DNA of 64,000 nucleotides from Pseudomonas sp. Os17. GTDB lineage: Bacteria; Pseudomonadota; Gammaproteobacteria; Pseudomonadales; Pseudomonadaceae. Position 1 is the stretch's first letter; each line of letters begins with the position of its first letter. A model generated the notes under the pieces. It had not been told where the DNA came from. It saw only the letters and a list, made by a program, of their open reading frames with translations, and ran no database searches. Positions 1 to 9,861 of this stretch are shown here, in pieces. The translations under genes were made by a program, and so were the position numbers. Where the stretch lies: positions 1,801,501 to 1,865,500 of the forward strand of contig NZ_AP014627.1 in assembly GCF_001547895.1 (NCBI RefSeq). Direction: 5' to 3'.

Positions 1-432
1 GGCGTCGATCCTCGCTATCTGGTGGCCCAGGCCGCGCTGGAAACCGGTTGGGGCAAATCGGTGATGCGCCAGCAGGATGGCACCAGCAGTCACAACCTGT
101 TCGGCATCAAGGCCGGCAAGAGCTGGCAGGGTGCTCAGGCCCGGGCGATCACCAGTGAGTTCCGCAATGGGCAGATGGTCAAGGAGACGGCGGCGTTCCG
201 TTCCTACGATTCCTATCAGGACAGCTTCCACGATCTGGTGACCTTGTTGCAGAGCAACAATCGCTATCAAGAAGTGCTGAAGGTGGCCGATAAACCAGAA
301 CAGTTTGTTCGCGAGTTGCAAAAAGCCGGGTATGCAACGGACCCGGATTACGCTAGCAAGATTTCGCAGATAGCCAAGCAGATGAAGAACTACCAGAACT
401 ACGCTGCGGCGGGCGTTTCCACGAATTTATAA
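1..432 (+). CDS. flgJ: Peptidoglycan hydrolase FlgJ, C-terminal part (5' end outside window)
   Basis: The frame is open from base 1 and ends at TAA 430-432, giving 143 visible residues. They form a glucosaminidase/muramidase-type domain: GVDPRYLVAQAALETGWG places the catalytic Glu near the start of the visible part, followed by NLFGIKAG and the FRSYDSYQDSFHDLV segment typical of FlgJ. The enzyme cuts peptidoglycan so the rod can pass through the periplasm. The N-terminal rod-capping domain must lie upstream of the window. flgK starts 10 bp after the stop, as in other Pseudomonas flg operons. Identity is secure from the domain plus the flgK-flgL neighbours. Confidence 0.93.
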   Translation, partial: GVDPRYLVAQAALETGWGKSVMRQQDGTSSHNLFGIKAGKSWQGAQARAITSEFRNGQMVKETAAFRSYDSYQDSFHDLVTLLQSNNRYQEVLKVADKPEQFVRELQKAGYATDPDYASKISQIAKQMKNYQNYAAAGVSTNL

Positions 433-442
433 GGTCTGAATC

Positions 443-2494
443 ATGAGTTTGCTCAATATCGGGATGTCGGGGCTGGCCGCCAGCCAAACGTCGTTGATGA
501 CCACGGGTAACAACATTGCCAACGCCGACACCGCCGGGTACTCGCGCCAGCAGACCGTGCAGGGCACCAAGGCCTCCGCTCAATTCGGCAATGTCTTCAT
601 CGGCACCGGTACCACCCTGGCCGACGTGCGCCGGGTGTACAACAGCTTCCTCGATGCCCAGTTGCGCACCGCCACGTCCCTCAACAGTGACGTGGCCGCC
701 TACCAGGGCCAGATCAGCCCGATCGACCAGTTGCTGTCGGACAACGGCACCGGCATGAACGGCGCCCTGACCAAGTTCTTCGCCTCGCTGCAGAACCTCA
801 ACGCCAAGCCCACCGACGAGGCCTCCCGGCAGTTGCTGCTCAGCGACACTCAGGCCTTGAGCAACCGTTTCAATTCGGTGTCCAGCCAGCTCAACGAGCA
901 GAACAGCAACATCAATGGCAACCTGGCGAGCATGGCGGACCAGGTCAACAAGCTGGCCAACACCGTGGCTCAGCTCAACCAGAAGATTTCCGAGCTGTCG
1001 ACCAACGGCAACGGCATGCCCAACGATCTGTTGGATGCCCGTAATGAAACCGTGCGTCAGCTTTCGACGTTTATCGGGGTTCAGGTATCGGAGCGCGGTT
1101 CGAGCCTCGATCTGTACCTGGGCAGCGGTCAGCCACTGGTGATGGGCAACTCTGCCAACACCCTGGAAGTGGTGCAGGGCAAGAATGATCCGACCCGCTC
1201 CATGCTGCAGATCAACCGGGGTACCAGTACCGCGGACATCACCAACGTCACCACGGGTGGCGAGATCGGCGGCCTGTTGCGCTATCGCAGCGAAGTGCTG
1301 GACCCGGCCATGAATGAACTGGGGCGCGTGGCCCTGGTGGTAGCCGACCAGATGAACAGCCAGATGGCCCAGGGCATCGACAAGAACGGTGAATTCGGCG
1401 GCAACCTGTTCAACGACATCAACAGCCTCAGGATGATCAGTCAGCGCAGCATGGCCAGCGCGACCAACAGCGCCGGTTCGGGCAACTTCAATGTGACGAT
1501 CAAGGACACCGGCAAGCTGAGCACCAGTGACTACACGGTGACCTTCAGCAGTGCCACCGATTACAGCGTCAAGCGTTCCGATGGCTCCGACCTGGGTAGC
1601 TTCAGCACGACCACCAGCCCGGCGCCGGTGATCGACGGCTTCTCGCTGAACCTCACTGGTACGGTGGCCGCCGGTGACAGCTTCAAGATCATCCCGACCC
1701 GCAATGCCGCAGCCACCATCCAGACGGAAATGACCGACTCCAAGCGCCTGGCTCTGGCCGCGCCGTTGAAGGCCGAGCTGGGTGCCGGGGTCAAGAGCTC
1801 CCTGAGCATTTCTTCGCAGCCGTCCCTGGCGGTGCCGATCGACAACTACGATGTAGCCAGCAAGCTGGAGATGCAGACCGCTCTCAAGAACTCCGGCCCG
1901 GTCAAGGTGGTGTTCAACGCGGCGTCCGGCGGCAGCCAGACATACGATTACTTTGACGCCAAGGGCACCAAGATGGGCAGCGGCTCCATCGTGCCGGGGC
2001 AGAGCAACGTCCTGAACCTGCAAGTCAATATGCTCGATGCCAGCGGCAACCCGATCACCGACGGCGGCACGCCACCCGTGACCAAGACCTTCACGGTGCA
2101 AATGACCGTTGCCGGTTCGCCCAACGCCGGTGACAACATGAGCATCTCGGTGAATGGCGCCGGTTCTTCCGATAACCGCAACGGCCTGGCGTTGTCGGGC
2201 CTGCAGACCAAACAGACCGTGGACACCGGTTCGGCGAGCAAGGGCATCACCCTGGTGGATGCCTACGGCAAGCTGATCGAGAACGTCGGCGCCAAGGCCA
2301 GCCAGGCCAAGCTCGACACCGCGGCCAACGGTTCCATCCTGGCCAACGCCAAGGGTGCCCGGGACTCGCTGTCCGGGGTCAACCTGGATGATGAGACCGG
2401 CAACCTGGTCAAGTTTCAGCAGTACTACACCGCGTCTTCGCAGATCATCAAGGCTGCGCAGGAAACCTTCAGCACGCTGATCAACAGCCTTTAA
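443..2494 (+). CDS. flgK: Flagellar hook-associated protein 1 (FlgK/HAP1)
   Basis: A 683-residue axial protein that joins hook to filament with FlgL. The N-terminus MSLLNIGMSGLAASQ, followed by a NNIANADTAGYSRQ segment, is the conserved rod/hook/HAP signature. The C-terminus (about residues 645-683) is the conserved D0 helix with the VKFQQYYTASSQII pattern. The middle is Ser/Thr/Gly-rich and variable, as expected for surface-exposed domains. It is longer than the enterobacterial protein (about 550 residues), which is common in Pseudomonas. It is exported by the flagellar type III system, so no signal peptide is expected. It sits 10 bp after flgJ and 13 bp before flgL, so the three are co-transcribed. 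Confidence 0.97.
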   Translation: MSLLNIGMSGLAASQTSLMTTGNNIANADTAGYSRQQTVQGTKASAQFGNVFIGTGTTLADVRRVYNSFLDAQLRTATSLNSDVAAYQGQISPIDQLLSDNGTGMNGALTKFFASLQNLNAKPTDEASRQLLLSDTQALSNRFNSVSSQLNEQNSNINGNLASMADQVNKLANTVAQLNQKISELSTNGNGMPNDLLDARNETVRQLSTFIGVQVSERGSSLDLYLGSGQPLVMGNSANTLEVVQGKNDPTRSMLQINRGTSTADITNVTTGGEIGGLLRYRSEVLDPAMNELGRVALVVADQMNSQMAQGIDKNGEFGGNLFNDINSLRMISQRSMASATNSAGSGNFNVTIKDTGKLSTSDYTVTFSSATDYSVKRSDGSDLGSFSTTTSPAPVIDGFSLNLTGTVAAGDSFKIIPTRNAAATIQTEMTDSKRLALAAPLKAELGAGVKSSLSISSQPSLAVPIDNYDVASKLEMQTALKNSGPVKVVFNAASGGSQTYDYFDAKGTKMGSGSIVPGQSNVLNLQVNMLDASGNPITDGGTPPVTKTFTVQMTVAGSPNAGDNMSISVNGAGSSDNRNGLALSGLQTKQTVDTGSASKGITLVDAYGKLIENVGAKASQAKLDTAANGSILANAKGARDSLSGVNLDDETGNLVKFQQYYTASSQIIKAAQETFSTLINSL

Positions 2495-2507
2495 GGAGTC
2501 GTAGCCC

Positions 2508-4076
2508 ATGCGCATTTCCACCGCCCAGTATTACGAGACTTCGGCTGCCAACTATCAGAAGAACTTCTCCAACGCGATCAAGAGCGGCGAAGAAGCCAGC
2601 AGCCTGGTCCGGGTCAAGACCGCCGCCGACGATCCGGTGGGCGCTGCCCGTCTGCTGCAATTGGGTCAGCAGGCTTCCCTGCTTGATCAGTACAAAGCCA
2701 ACAGCAACTCGATCAAGGCTTCCCTGGGCCAGGCCGAGTCGGTGATGACCAGCATCAACAACGTCCTGGACCGCGCCAAGCAACTGGCCGTCGGCGCGGG
2801 CAGCGCCGGTTACACCGATGCCGACCGCCAGGCCAATGCTGCCGAGCTGGGGCAGATCGAAGAGCAACTGCTGAGCCTGATGAACTCTCAGGACGAAAAC
2901 GGCAAGTACCTGTTCGGTGGTTCCAAGGACGACGTTCCGCCGTTCAGCCGCAACTCCGATGGCACCTACAGCTACAACGGTGACCAGAGCAGCCTGAAAT
3001 TGCCGGTGGGCGACACCATGATGATGGCCGCCAACAGCACCGGTTGGGATGTGTTCCAGCAGGCGCTCAACACCAGTCGTAGTCAGGTCACCATGACCTC
3101 GCCGGCGGTGGATGATGGACGGGTTTCCCTGTCCAATGGCCAGATGAGCAACAGTGGCGCCTACAACAGCCAGTTCCGCGCTGGCGAGCCTTATACCGTG
3201 TCGTTCGTCAGCGGTACCCAGTTGCAGATCCTCGATGGCAGCGGCAACGATGTGACCGCCGAGGCCAGCAAGGGTGGCGTGGTCGGTACTTCGCCGAATC
3301 AGACGGTGAGTTTCCGGGGTATCGATCTGAACCTGAACGTCAATCTCAAGTCCGGCGATGTCGCCAACACGGTGCTGCCGGGCCATAGCTTCACCCTGGC
3401 GTCGAAGCCGGACACCTTCAACGTTGCGCGTTCTCCGGGCAACCCGAGCATGACTCAGGTTTCAGCCACCAGCGTGACTGACCCGGTGGCCTACAACTCG
3501 ACGTTCCCGAGCGGTAACGCGGTGCTCAAGTTCACCAGCGCCACCAACTTCGACCTGTATGCCGCGCCGCTGACGGCCGACAGCAAGCCAGTGTCTTCAG
3601 GGGTGGTCGGTCCGGGCAATATTGCCACTGCGGCAGGTGTGAGCTTCACCCTGACGGGCGCTCCGTCGCCGGCCGCCAACGATCAGTTCAGCGTGGCGGT
3701 CAACACTCACGAAACCCAGAATATCCTGGACACCGTGAGTCAGTTGAAAAACGCCTTGAACACACCCACCGACGGTAACGTCCTGGCGACCCAGAAGCAG
3801 TTGGCCGACCTCGCCTCGGGCATGGCCAACCTGGCCAGTGGTGTCGATCAGCTGTCCATCGGCATCAGCTCCATCGGTGGTCGTGGCTCGGCGTTGGCCA
3901 CCCAGAACGAAATCAACGAAAGTCTGGCGGCAGCCAACGTCACCACGCGTTCGGCCATCAGTGATTCCGATCCGGCCGAAGTCATGACCCGTCTGACCCT
4001 GCAGCAGACCATGTTGCAGGCCTCGCAGTTGGCCTTCAGCAAGATCACTCAACTCGGCCTGTTCAACAAGGTCTGA
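2508..4076 (+). CDS. flgL: Flagellar hook-associated protein 3 (FlgL/HAP3)
   Basis: A 522-residue flagellin-like junction protein. The N-terminus MRISTAQYYETSAANYQKN and the AADDPVGAARLLQL segment match the flagellin/FlgL D0-D1 family. The C-terminal helix ends with LTLQQTMLQASQLAFSKITQ. Residues of about 190-400 form a large Ser/Thr/Val-rich insert, so the protein is clearly longer than enteric FlgL (about 320 residues). A GGAGTCG ribosome site lies just before the ATG. It is the last gene of the flg run: a strong hairpin follows the stop and the next gene is a glycosyltransferase. Confidence 0.96.
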   Translation: MRISTAQYYETSAANYQKNFSNAIKSGEEASSLVRVKTAADDPVGAARLLQLGQQASLLDQYKANSNSIKASLGQAESVMTSINNVLDRAKQLAVGAGSAGYTDADRQANAAELGQIEEQLLSLMNSQDENGKYLFGGSKDDVPPFSRNSDGTYSYNGDQSSLKLPVGDTMMMAANSTGWDVFQQALNTSRSQVTMTSPAVDDGRVSLSNGQMSNSGAYNSQFRAGEPYTVSFVSGTQLQILDGSGNDVTAEASKGGVVGTSPNQTVSFRGIDLNLNVNLKSGDVANTVLPGHSFTLASKPDTFNVARSPGNPSMTQVSATSVTDPVAYNSTFPSGNAVLKFTSATNFDLYAAPLTADSKPVSSGVVGPGNIATAAGVSFTLTGAPSPAANDQFSVAVNTHETQNILDTVSQLKNALNTPTDGNVLATQKQLADLASGMANLASGVDQLSIGISSIGGRGSALATQNEINESLAAANVTTRSAISDSDPAEVMTRLTLQQTMLQASQLAFSKITQLGLFNKV

Positions 4077-4082
4077 GTACAA

Positions 4083-4107
4083 GGCGTTCGAGCCCGTCTC
4101 GAACGCC
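4083..4107 (+). terminator. Hairpin after flgL (possible terminator)
   Basis: Bases 4083-4092 and 4098-4107 are a perfect 10-bp inverted repeat (GGCGTTCGAG/CTCGAACGCC) with a 5-nt loop, starting 6 bp after the flgL stop. No T tract follows directly; a T6 run is 25 bp further on. A second 8-bp stem (4150-4157 with 4167-4174, one G-U pair) lies between this hairpin and the glycosyltransferase start. The position fits the end of the flg operon, but intrinsic termination is not certain without the T tract. Confidence 0.45.
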
Positions 4108-4196
4108 GTGATCGTCGAGCCGTCAGCCGTCTTTTTTAAGCGGTCCTGCAGCCCTGGTCTTTCTGGCCGGGGCTCGCCGCTCGAGAGTTTGCAACC

Positions 4197-7100
4197 GTGA
4201 ACCAAGCCCCTCTAGTCAGCATCGTCATCCCCGCCTTCAACCCGCGTTTCTTCAGTCAGGCTCTGGACAGTGCCCTGGCGCAGACCTACCAGCCCCTGGA
4301 AATCGTCATTTGCGACGACAGTGCCGACGATCAGATCCAGCGTATCGTCGAAGCCATTGTCGAGCCTGCACATCCTGTGCGCTATCTGCGCAACCCGCAG
4401 CGCCTGGGCCTGCAGAAGAACGTCCTGCGCTGTGTTGAAGAGGCGCGTGGCGAGCTGATCAAGGTGTTATGTGATGACGATCGGCTGTTTGCGCCCAGCA
4501 TCGCCCTGCAGGCACCGGTGCTGATCGACAATCCGGATATCAACCTGGTGTGCGCACTACGGGTCTTCAGTGACGCCGGGAATTTCATCCTGCCGCCGCG
4601 GGTCGACAACTGCCGTTTTACCTACAACGATGCCGTGCTCAAGGGCGAGGATATGCTGGCGATCCTCGAGAGCACGCCGCGCAATTTCCTCGGCAACTTC
4701 AGCTCGGCGCTGATGCGTCGTGCCGATGTGCTGGAGCTGCTGCCGGCATTGATCCAGGAGGGTGCCGGTTTTGTAGCGCTGCTGGATTTCGCTCTGTTCA
4801 TCTGCCTGATGCGCCGTGGCAATCTCGCGGCGTTGGTGACGGTGCTCAGTTGCGAGCGCCTGTACCCGGGGCGCCTGAGCGCGACTCCGGAAATGCTCAA
4901 GCAGGCACGTAGTGAGTGGGAGTGGCTGGTGCAGATGCTGGCCGCACGCAGTGGCGAGTCGGCGCCGGCGGCAGGCTGGGTGCGCTATGTCGATATGGCT
5001 CGGGAGGCCGAGCAGCCGCGTAACTGGCAGGAGCTGTGCGTGACCCGGGTGCTGGGCAACCGCAGTACCGTGGTCGATGGCCGGGTCGGTGGCGAGAGCA
5101 TCAGTTACGAGGATTTCTATCGGGAGTGGCTGTCGGTACGCAAGTTTTCGGCGGTGGAGCAGCGGCTGATGCCTCAGCGCATCGACAGCTGGCCGCGGCG
5201 GGTGCAACTGGTGCCGGTGGTCCTTGACTTTGAGGGCGATGGCGAGGCACTTGCTCGGACTCTGGACAGCATTGATGGTCAGTTGTTCGCGCCTGCCGCG
5301 GTGCTGGTGTTGTCGGTGGGCGAAGAGCAGGTGCGTGATCGGGTTCTGCATCAGTCTCTGCGAGGCGACTGGGTGCAGCAGCTCAATGAGCTGGTGCCGC
5401 AGTTGGAAGGTTGCGACTGGTTCTATCTGCTGCAGGCTGGTGATCGCCTGCAGGAGTCGGCACTGTTGATCCTTGCCGAGCGCATCGCCAATACCCCGGC
5501 CATGTTCTGTGCCTACAGCGATGAAGGCGCGTTGGTAGAGGGTGAGTCGTCGGAGCCGGTGTTCAAGCCCGACTTCAACCTCGACCTGATGCGCTCCTAT
5601 CCCTATGTCGGTCGCGCCCTGGCTTTTTCTCGCGAGCGTTTCATGGCCGAGGGCGGTTTCGACCCGGTCCGTGGCGAGCTGGCGCCCCAGGATCTGCTGT
5701 GGCGGATGGTGGAGGCGGCCGGGCCGCAGACCATCGAGCACATTGCCGATATCCAGCTGGAGTCCGAGTTCAGCTTCGCCCAGTGGTTGTCCCGCCCTCA
5801 GGTGATCGAGGCCAGTGAAGGGCTGGTGGCGGCGCATTTGCAGCGCATCGGCGTGGAGCACCGGATTGTTCATGATGATCTGCCGCTGCTCAACCGCATT
5901 GATTACCTGCATGCTAGCCGACCGTTGGTGTCGATCATCCTGCCGTGCGGTGACTCCCTGGCGACCCTGCAGCGCTGTGTGGAAAGCCTGATCGAGCAGA
6001 CGGCCTACAACCACTATGAAATTGTGCTGATGGATGCCGGCAGTCGCGACCCGGCCATGGCCGACTGGCTGACAGCCATGGCCCAGTTGGGTGGTGCCAT
6101 GCTGCGAGTTCTGCCTTATGTCGGTCCGCACAGCCATGCTGCGCTGATCAACAGTGCGGCGAGCCAGGCGCGTGGCGACTACCTTTTGCTGCTCAGCCCG
6201 AGGGCGCTTATCTGCAGTGGCGACTGGCTGGATGAGCTGCTTAATCAGGCCCAGCGTCCGGAGGTGGGCGTGGTGGGGGCACGGATCCTGGCGACTGATG
6301 GTTCCATTCTCCATGCCGGTCAGGTGCTGGGTATGGCTGGGCCTGTGAGTTCGCCTTTTGTCGGCGAAGCCATGGACGCCAGGGGCTACATGCAACGACT
6401 GCAAGTGGTACAGAACTGGAGTGCGGTCAGTGACGATTGCCTGATGGTGCGCAAGGAGGTCTTTGCCAGCCTGGGCGGCCTGGATGAGCAGGCCTTCGCC
6501 GGCGAATTGGGGGCGACCGATCTGTGTCTGCGGGTCGATCGCAATGGCTATCTGGTGGTCTGGACGCCTCATGCCACCCTGATGCTGCGACCAGCATCGC
6601 CTGCCGTTGACGACAGCGAGCGCCAGCTGGTCCGCGAGGCCGAGCAGGAGCGCTTCTATCAGCAGTGGATGGCGAAGATCGCTCGCGATCCGGCCTATAA
6701 CCCGGCCCTTAGCCTGGGCTATTCCAGCTTCAGTCTGGAACCTTCCTTGCGCAACAACTGGAATCCGTTCTGCAGTCGCGCGTTGCCCTTGATCCTCGGC
6801 TTGCCGGTCAACAGTTCCGCGGTCGGGCATTACCGGGTCACAGGTCCCCTGGCGGCACTGGAAGAAGCGGGGCGGGTGATTGCCCGGGTGGCCTACGAGT
6901 CGCCGTCCACGGTGGATATCGAGCGCCTGTCGCCGGATACCATCATCCTGCAGTGCCGCTATAGCGAAGGGGCGGCCAGTGACATTCTGCGGATGAAAAA
7001 ATATTCCAGCGCCCTGCGGGTCTTCGAGCTCGACGACTACATCGTCAGTGCGCCGAAGAAAAACACCCACGCTCGGAACAAGCCGGTGAACACCGAGCAG

Positions 7101-7769
7101 ATGCTGCGTGAAGGCATCGGCTTGTGCGATCGGGTGGTGGTGACCACCCAGCCACTGGCAGACGCCCTGTCGAGCATGCACAGCGACATCCGCGTGGTGC
7201 CCAACATGCTGGCGCTGGACCCCTGGGCCAGCTTGACCAGTCGTCGTGGTACCTCCAGCAAGCCTCGGGTGGGTTGGGGTGGTGGCACCAGCCATACCGG
7301 CGACCTGGAGATCATCGCCGAGGTGGTGCGCGAGCTGGCGAACGAGGTCGAGTGGGTATTCTTTGGCATGTGCCCTGACGACTTGCGTCCTTACGTACAC
7401 GAATTTCACTCGCTCACCAGCCTGCAAAGCTATCCGTTCAAGCTGGCCAGCCTGAACCTGGATCTGGCGCTGGCGCCGCTGGAGTTTCATATCTTCAACG
7501 ATTGCAAGAGCAACCTGCGGCTCCTGGAGTACGGTGCCTGCGGTTATCCGGTGATCTGCACCGACACTGAGGCCTATCGCGGTTTCCTGCCTTGCACCAA
7601 GGTCCGCAGCAACAGCACCGAGGAATGGTTGCAGGCGATCCGCATGCACCTTTCCGACCCGGCAGCCAGCTACCGCATGGGCGATGAGCTGCGAGAAGCG
7701 GTGCATCGCGACTTCATGCTGCGTGACGATAACCTGCGGCATTGGCTGTGGGGATGGTTGGCGGACTGA
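4197..7769 (+). CDS. Large multidomain glycosyltransferase, probable flagellin glycosyltransferase (Fgt1/FgtA-like)
   Basis: A 1190-residue cytoplasmic protein starting at GTG. Residues of about 5-240 are a GT-A (family 2) domain: VSIVIPAFNP, then an LCDDDR metal/nucleotide motif near residue 91. Residues of about 330-550 look like a degenerate second GT2 fold. A third GT2 domain starts near residue 575 (PLVSIILPCGDS). From about residue 853 there is a GT-B type domain with a nucleotide-sugar-binding stretch CKSNLRLLEYGACGYPVICTD near residue 1100. The location beside flgL, and the size, match the Fgt1/FgtA flagellin glycosyltransferases of P. syringae and P. aeruginosa. The prediction is that it builds a glycan on flagellin; donor and acceptor are inferred. 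Its third domain is paralogous to the end of the 971-residue protein at 14395. Confidence 0.82.
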   Translation: MNQAPLVSIVIPAFNPRFFSQALDSALAQTYQPLEIVICDDSADDQIQRIVEAIVEPAHPVRYLRNPQRLGLQKNVLRCVEEARGELIKVLCDDDRLFAPSIALQAPVLIDNPDINLVCALRVFSDAGNFILPPRVDNCRFTYNDAVLKGEDMLAILESTPRNFLGNFSSALMRRADVLELLPALIQEGAGFVALLDFALFICLMRRGNLAALVTVLSCERLYPGRLSATPEMLKQARSEWEWLVQMLAARSGESAPAAGWVRYVDMAREAEQPRNWQELCVTRVLGNRSTVVDGRVGGESISYEDFYREWLSVRKFSAVEQRLMPQRIDSWPRRVQLVPVVLDFEGDGEALARTLDSIDGQLFAPAAVLVLSVGEEQVRDRVLHQSLRGDWVQQLNELVPQLEGCDWFYLLQAGDRLQESALLILAERIANTPAMFCAYSDEGALVEGESSEPVFKPDFNLDLMRSYPYVGRALAFSRERFMAEGGFDPVRGELAPQDLLWRMVEAAGPQTIEHIADIQLESEFSFAQWLSRPQVIEASEGLVAAHLQRIGVEHRIVHDDLPLLNRIDYLHASRPLVSIILPCGDSLATLQRCVESLIEQTAYNHYEIVLMDAGSRDPAMADWLTAMAQLGGAMLRVLPYVGPHSHAALINSAASQARGDYLLLLSPRALICSGDWLDELLNQAQRPEVGVVGARILATDGSILHAGQVLGMAGPVSSPFVGEAMDARGYMQRLQVVQNWSAVSDDCLMVRKEVFASLGGLDEQAFAGELGATDLCLRVDRNGYLVVWTPHATLMLRPASPAVDDSERQLVREAEQERFYQQWMAKIARDPAYNPALSLGYSSFSLEPSLRNNWNPFCSRALPLILGLPVNSSAVGHYRVTGPLAALEEAGRVIARVAYESPSTVDIERLSPDTIILQCRYSEGAASDILRMKKYSSALRVFELDDYIVSAPKKNTHARNKPVNTEQMLREGIGLCDRVVVTTQPLADALSSMHSDIRVVPNMLALDPWASLTSRRGTSSKPRVGWGGGTSHTGDLEIIAEVVRELANEVEWVFFGMCPDDLRPYVHEFHSLTSLQSYPFKLASLNLDLALAPLEFHIFNDCKSNLRLLEYGACGYPVICTDTEAYRGFLPCTKVRSNSTEEWLQAIRMHLSDPAASYRMGDELREAVHRDFMLRDDNLRHWLWGWLAD

Positions 7770-7778
7770 TCCAATCTT

Positions 7779-7805
7779 GGCCGGTGATGCCCACCGTCAC
7801 CGGCC
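7779..7805 (+). terminator. Hairpin after the large glycosyltransferase gene
   Basis: A perfect 9-bp stem (GGCCGGTGA at 7779-7787, TCACCGGCC at 7797-7805) with a 9-nt loop starts 10 bp after the stop codon. There is no T tract, so it may be a weak terminator or an RNA-stability hairpin. The 254-bp gap 7770-8023 otherwise holds a candidate -24/-12 promoter and no convincing ORF. Confidence 0.4.
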
Positions 7806-7869
7806 GCCTCTCTGGGCAAGCATCACTCGAGTGACTGTCCTTGCGGCCTTCTGCGTTGCCTGCACGCAA

Positions 7870-7886
7870 TTGGCGCACTTCCTGCA
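7870..7886 (+). promoter_or_regulatory. Candidate sigma-54 promoter upstream of rfbF
   Basis: TTGGCGCAC followed by CTGCA gives GG (7872-7873), N10, GC (7884-7885), which is the required -24/-12 spacing. The -24 element matches TTGGCAC except A to G; the -12 element is CTGC instead of TTGC. It lies 138 bp before rfbF. It is weaker than the fleS, fliE, fliK, fliL and flhA elements in this window and could be chance in GC-rich DNA. Confidence 0.35.
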
Positions 7887-8023
7887 AGTCCCCAGTAAAT
7901 CGCCATAAATCCTTCACTGCGGCGCGGTGCAAGGGACCCTTGGGTTGCGATGAATGATCTGCATCTGGCGCCGCGCCAGCCCTGAATGGGCTGACCTGGC
8001 CCACGAAGAGCAAGAGGACAGCG

Positions 8024-8797
8024 ATGAAGGCCGTAATTCTGGCAGGTGGACTGGGAACGCGAATCAGCGAAGAGTCCCACCTCAAGCCCAAGCCCATGAT
8101 CGAGATCGGTGGCAAGCCAATTCTTTGGCACATCATGAAGCAGTATTCCGCCCACGGGATTCATGACTTCGTGATTTGCCTGGGCTACAAGGGCTACGCG
8201 ATCAAGGACTTCTTTGCCAACTACTTCCTGCACACCTCGGATGTGACCTTCGACATGCGCAACAACCGCATGGACGTGCATCAGAACTACAGCGAGCCCT
8301 GGAGCGTGACGCTGATCGACACCGGCGAGGAAACCATGACTGGTGGGCGCCTGCGCCGTGCCGGGCGCTATCTGCAGGATGAAGAGGCGTTCTGCTTTAC
8401 CTACGGCGATGGTGTGTCAGACCTGAACATCGGCGCCCTGGTGGATTTTCACCAGGCCCACGGCAAGCTGGCCACCGTGACCGCGGTGCAGCCGCCAGGC
8501 CGCTATGGCGCCCTGGATCGCAAGGGCGATCAGGTCCTGGGGTTCACTGAGAAACCCCGTGGCGACGGCGGCTGGATCAACGGCGGGTTCTTCGTGTTGT
8601 CGCCCAAGGTGCTGTCTTACATCGATGGCGACAGCACCACCTGGGAAGCCGAGCCGCTGATCCAGTTGGCCAAGGATCATCAGCTGAGTGCCTACGAGCA
8701 CTCGGGTTTCTGGCAGTCCATGGACACCCTGCGCGACAAGAACCATCTGGAACAGCTCTGGCAAAGCGGGGAGGCCCCGTGGAAGCAGTGGGACTGA
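8024..8797 (+). CDS. rfbF: Glucose-1-phosphate cytidylyltransferase
   Basis: A 257-residue nucleotidyltransferase. It makes CDP-glucose from CTP and glucose-1-phosphate, the first step to CDP-6-deoxyhexoses. The N-terminus has the signature [18 protein letters not shown] followed by [19 protein letters not shown] (nucleotide and sugar-phosphate binding), and the length is typical of Rfb[12 protein letters not shown] near residue 127 is the metal-binding region of this family. The 3' end overlaps the GTG start of rfbG by 19 bp, so the two are coupled. It opens a run of eight tightly packed sugar and glycosylation genes. Confidence 0.93.
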   Translation: MKAVILAGGLGTRISEESHLKPKPMIEIGGKPILWHIMKQYSAHGIHDFVICLGYKGYAIKDFFANYFLHTSDVTFDMRNNRMDVHQNYSEPWSVTLIDTGEETMTGGRLRRAGRYLQDEEAFCFTYGDGVSDLNIGALVDFHQAHGKLATVTAVQPPGRYGALDRKGDQVLGFTEKPRGDGGWINGGFFVLSPKVLSYIDGDSTTWEAEPLIQLAKDHQLSAYEHSGFWQSMDTLRDKNHLEQLWQSGEAPWKQWD

Positions 8798-9861
8798 GTC
8801 CGGAGTTCTGGCGCGGCAAGCGGGTCCTGCTGACCGGCCATACCGGCTTCAAGGGCAGTTGGCTGAGCCTGTGGCTGCAAAGCCTGGGCGCAGAGGTCAG
8901 CGGTTTCGCCCTGGATCCGGGGACCGAGCCAAGCCTGTTCGAGCTGGCCCGGGTGGCCGAGGGGATTGACGATCATCGTGGCGACCTGCGGGACCTGGGC
9001 AGCCTGCTGGAGCTGATCGCCCAGGTCGAGCCGGAAATCGTCCTGCACCTGGCGGCCCAGCCCCTGGTGCGCGAGGCTTACCGTGATCCGCTGGGGACCT
9101 ACTCAAGCAACGTCATGGGCACCCTCAACCTGTTGGAAGCGATCCGTCAGGTCGGTGGGGTGCGCGCCTGCGTCCTGGTGACTACCGACAAGGTCTACGC
9201 CAATCAGGAATGGCTGTGGCCCTACCGGGAAAACGAACCCCTGGGTGGTCATGATCCCTACAGCAGCAGCAAGGCCTGTTGCGAGCTGCTGGCCCAGTCC
9301 TATGCCTCCTCGTTCTTTGCCGCCGAGCGTTACGCCGAGCACGGCCTGGCCCTGGCCACGGCCCGCGCCGGCAATGTGCTGGGCGGGGGCGACTTCGCGC
9401 CCGAGCGGCTGATTCCCGATGTGCTCAGGGCCTGGTCCGCCGATGAACCTGTAACCCTGCGCTTCCCCCAGGCGGTGCGCCCCTGGCAGCACGCCCTGGA
9501 GCCGTTGGCCGGCTACCTGCAGCTGGCGGCTGGTTTGTATGAGCAAGGTCCGCAATACGCGGGGGCATGGAACTTCGGTCCCGGCGAGCAAGACATGTGC
9601 AGCGTCGGTGACGTGGTGGGGCTGCTGGCCCGGCACTGGCCCGAAGCCCCGGGGCTGCGGATCGAGCCCAGCGAGTTGCACGAAGCCGGTCTGTTGCGCC
9701 TGGACAGCAGTCGTGCGCGACAGCTGTTGGGCTGGATGCCCCGCTGGACCCTGGAGCAATGCCTGGTGCAAACCCTGGACTGGCACCTGGCCTGGAAAAG
9801 CGGAGCGGACATGCGCGCCGTGACCCTCGGGCAGTTGAACCTGTATCGGGGGGCGCTGTGA
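8779..9861 (+). CDS. rfbG: CDP-glucose 4,6-dehydratase
   Basis: A 360-residue extended SDR enzyme that converts CDP-glucose to CDP-4-keto-6-deoxyglucose. The N-terminal Rossmann motif is [14 protein letters not shown], which is characteristic of Rfb[10 protein letters not shown] and [11 protein letters not shown] (the YxxxK catalytic pair) follow in the middle of the protein. The start is GTG at 8779, inside the end of rfbF; GTG 8788 is an alternative. It ends in a TGTGA overlap with the epimerase gene. The product is the branch point for the methyl-branched and epimerised deoxysugars implied by the next genes. Confidence 0.93.
   Translation: MEAVGLSPEFWRGKRVLLTGHTGFKGSWLSLWLQSLGAEVSGFALDPGTEPSLFELARVAEGIDDHRGDLRDLGSLLELIAQVEPEIVLHLAAQPLVREAYRDPLGTYSSNVMGTLNLLEAIRQVGGVRACVLVTTDKVYANQEWLWPYRENEPLGGHDPYSSSKACCELLAQSYASSFFAAERYAEHGLALATARAGNVLGGGDFAPERLIPDVLRAWSADEPVTLRFPQAVRPWQHALEPLAGYLQLAAGLYEQGPQYAGAWNFGPGEQDMCSVGDVVGLLARHWPEAPGLRIEPSELHEAGLLRLDSSRARQLLGWMPRWTLEQCLVQTLDWHLAWKSGADMRAVTLGQLNLYRGAL

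Noticed and set aside
4557..7742. Long open frame on the minus strand (over 1000 codons) opposite the large glycosyltransferase gene
   Set aside because: It is the complement of a clearly conserved gene in high-GC DNA, where third-position bias removes stops from an antisense frame. It has no recognisable domain and is rich in Arg, His and Gln. Similar antisense frames oppose flgK, fliG-fliH, cheA and others.
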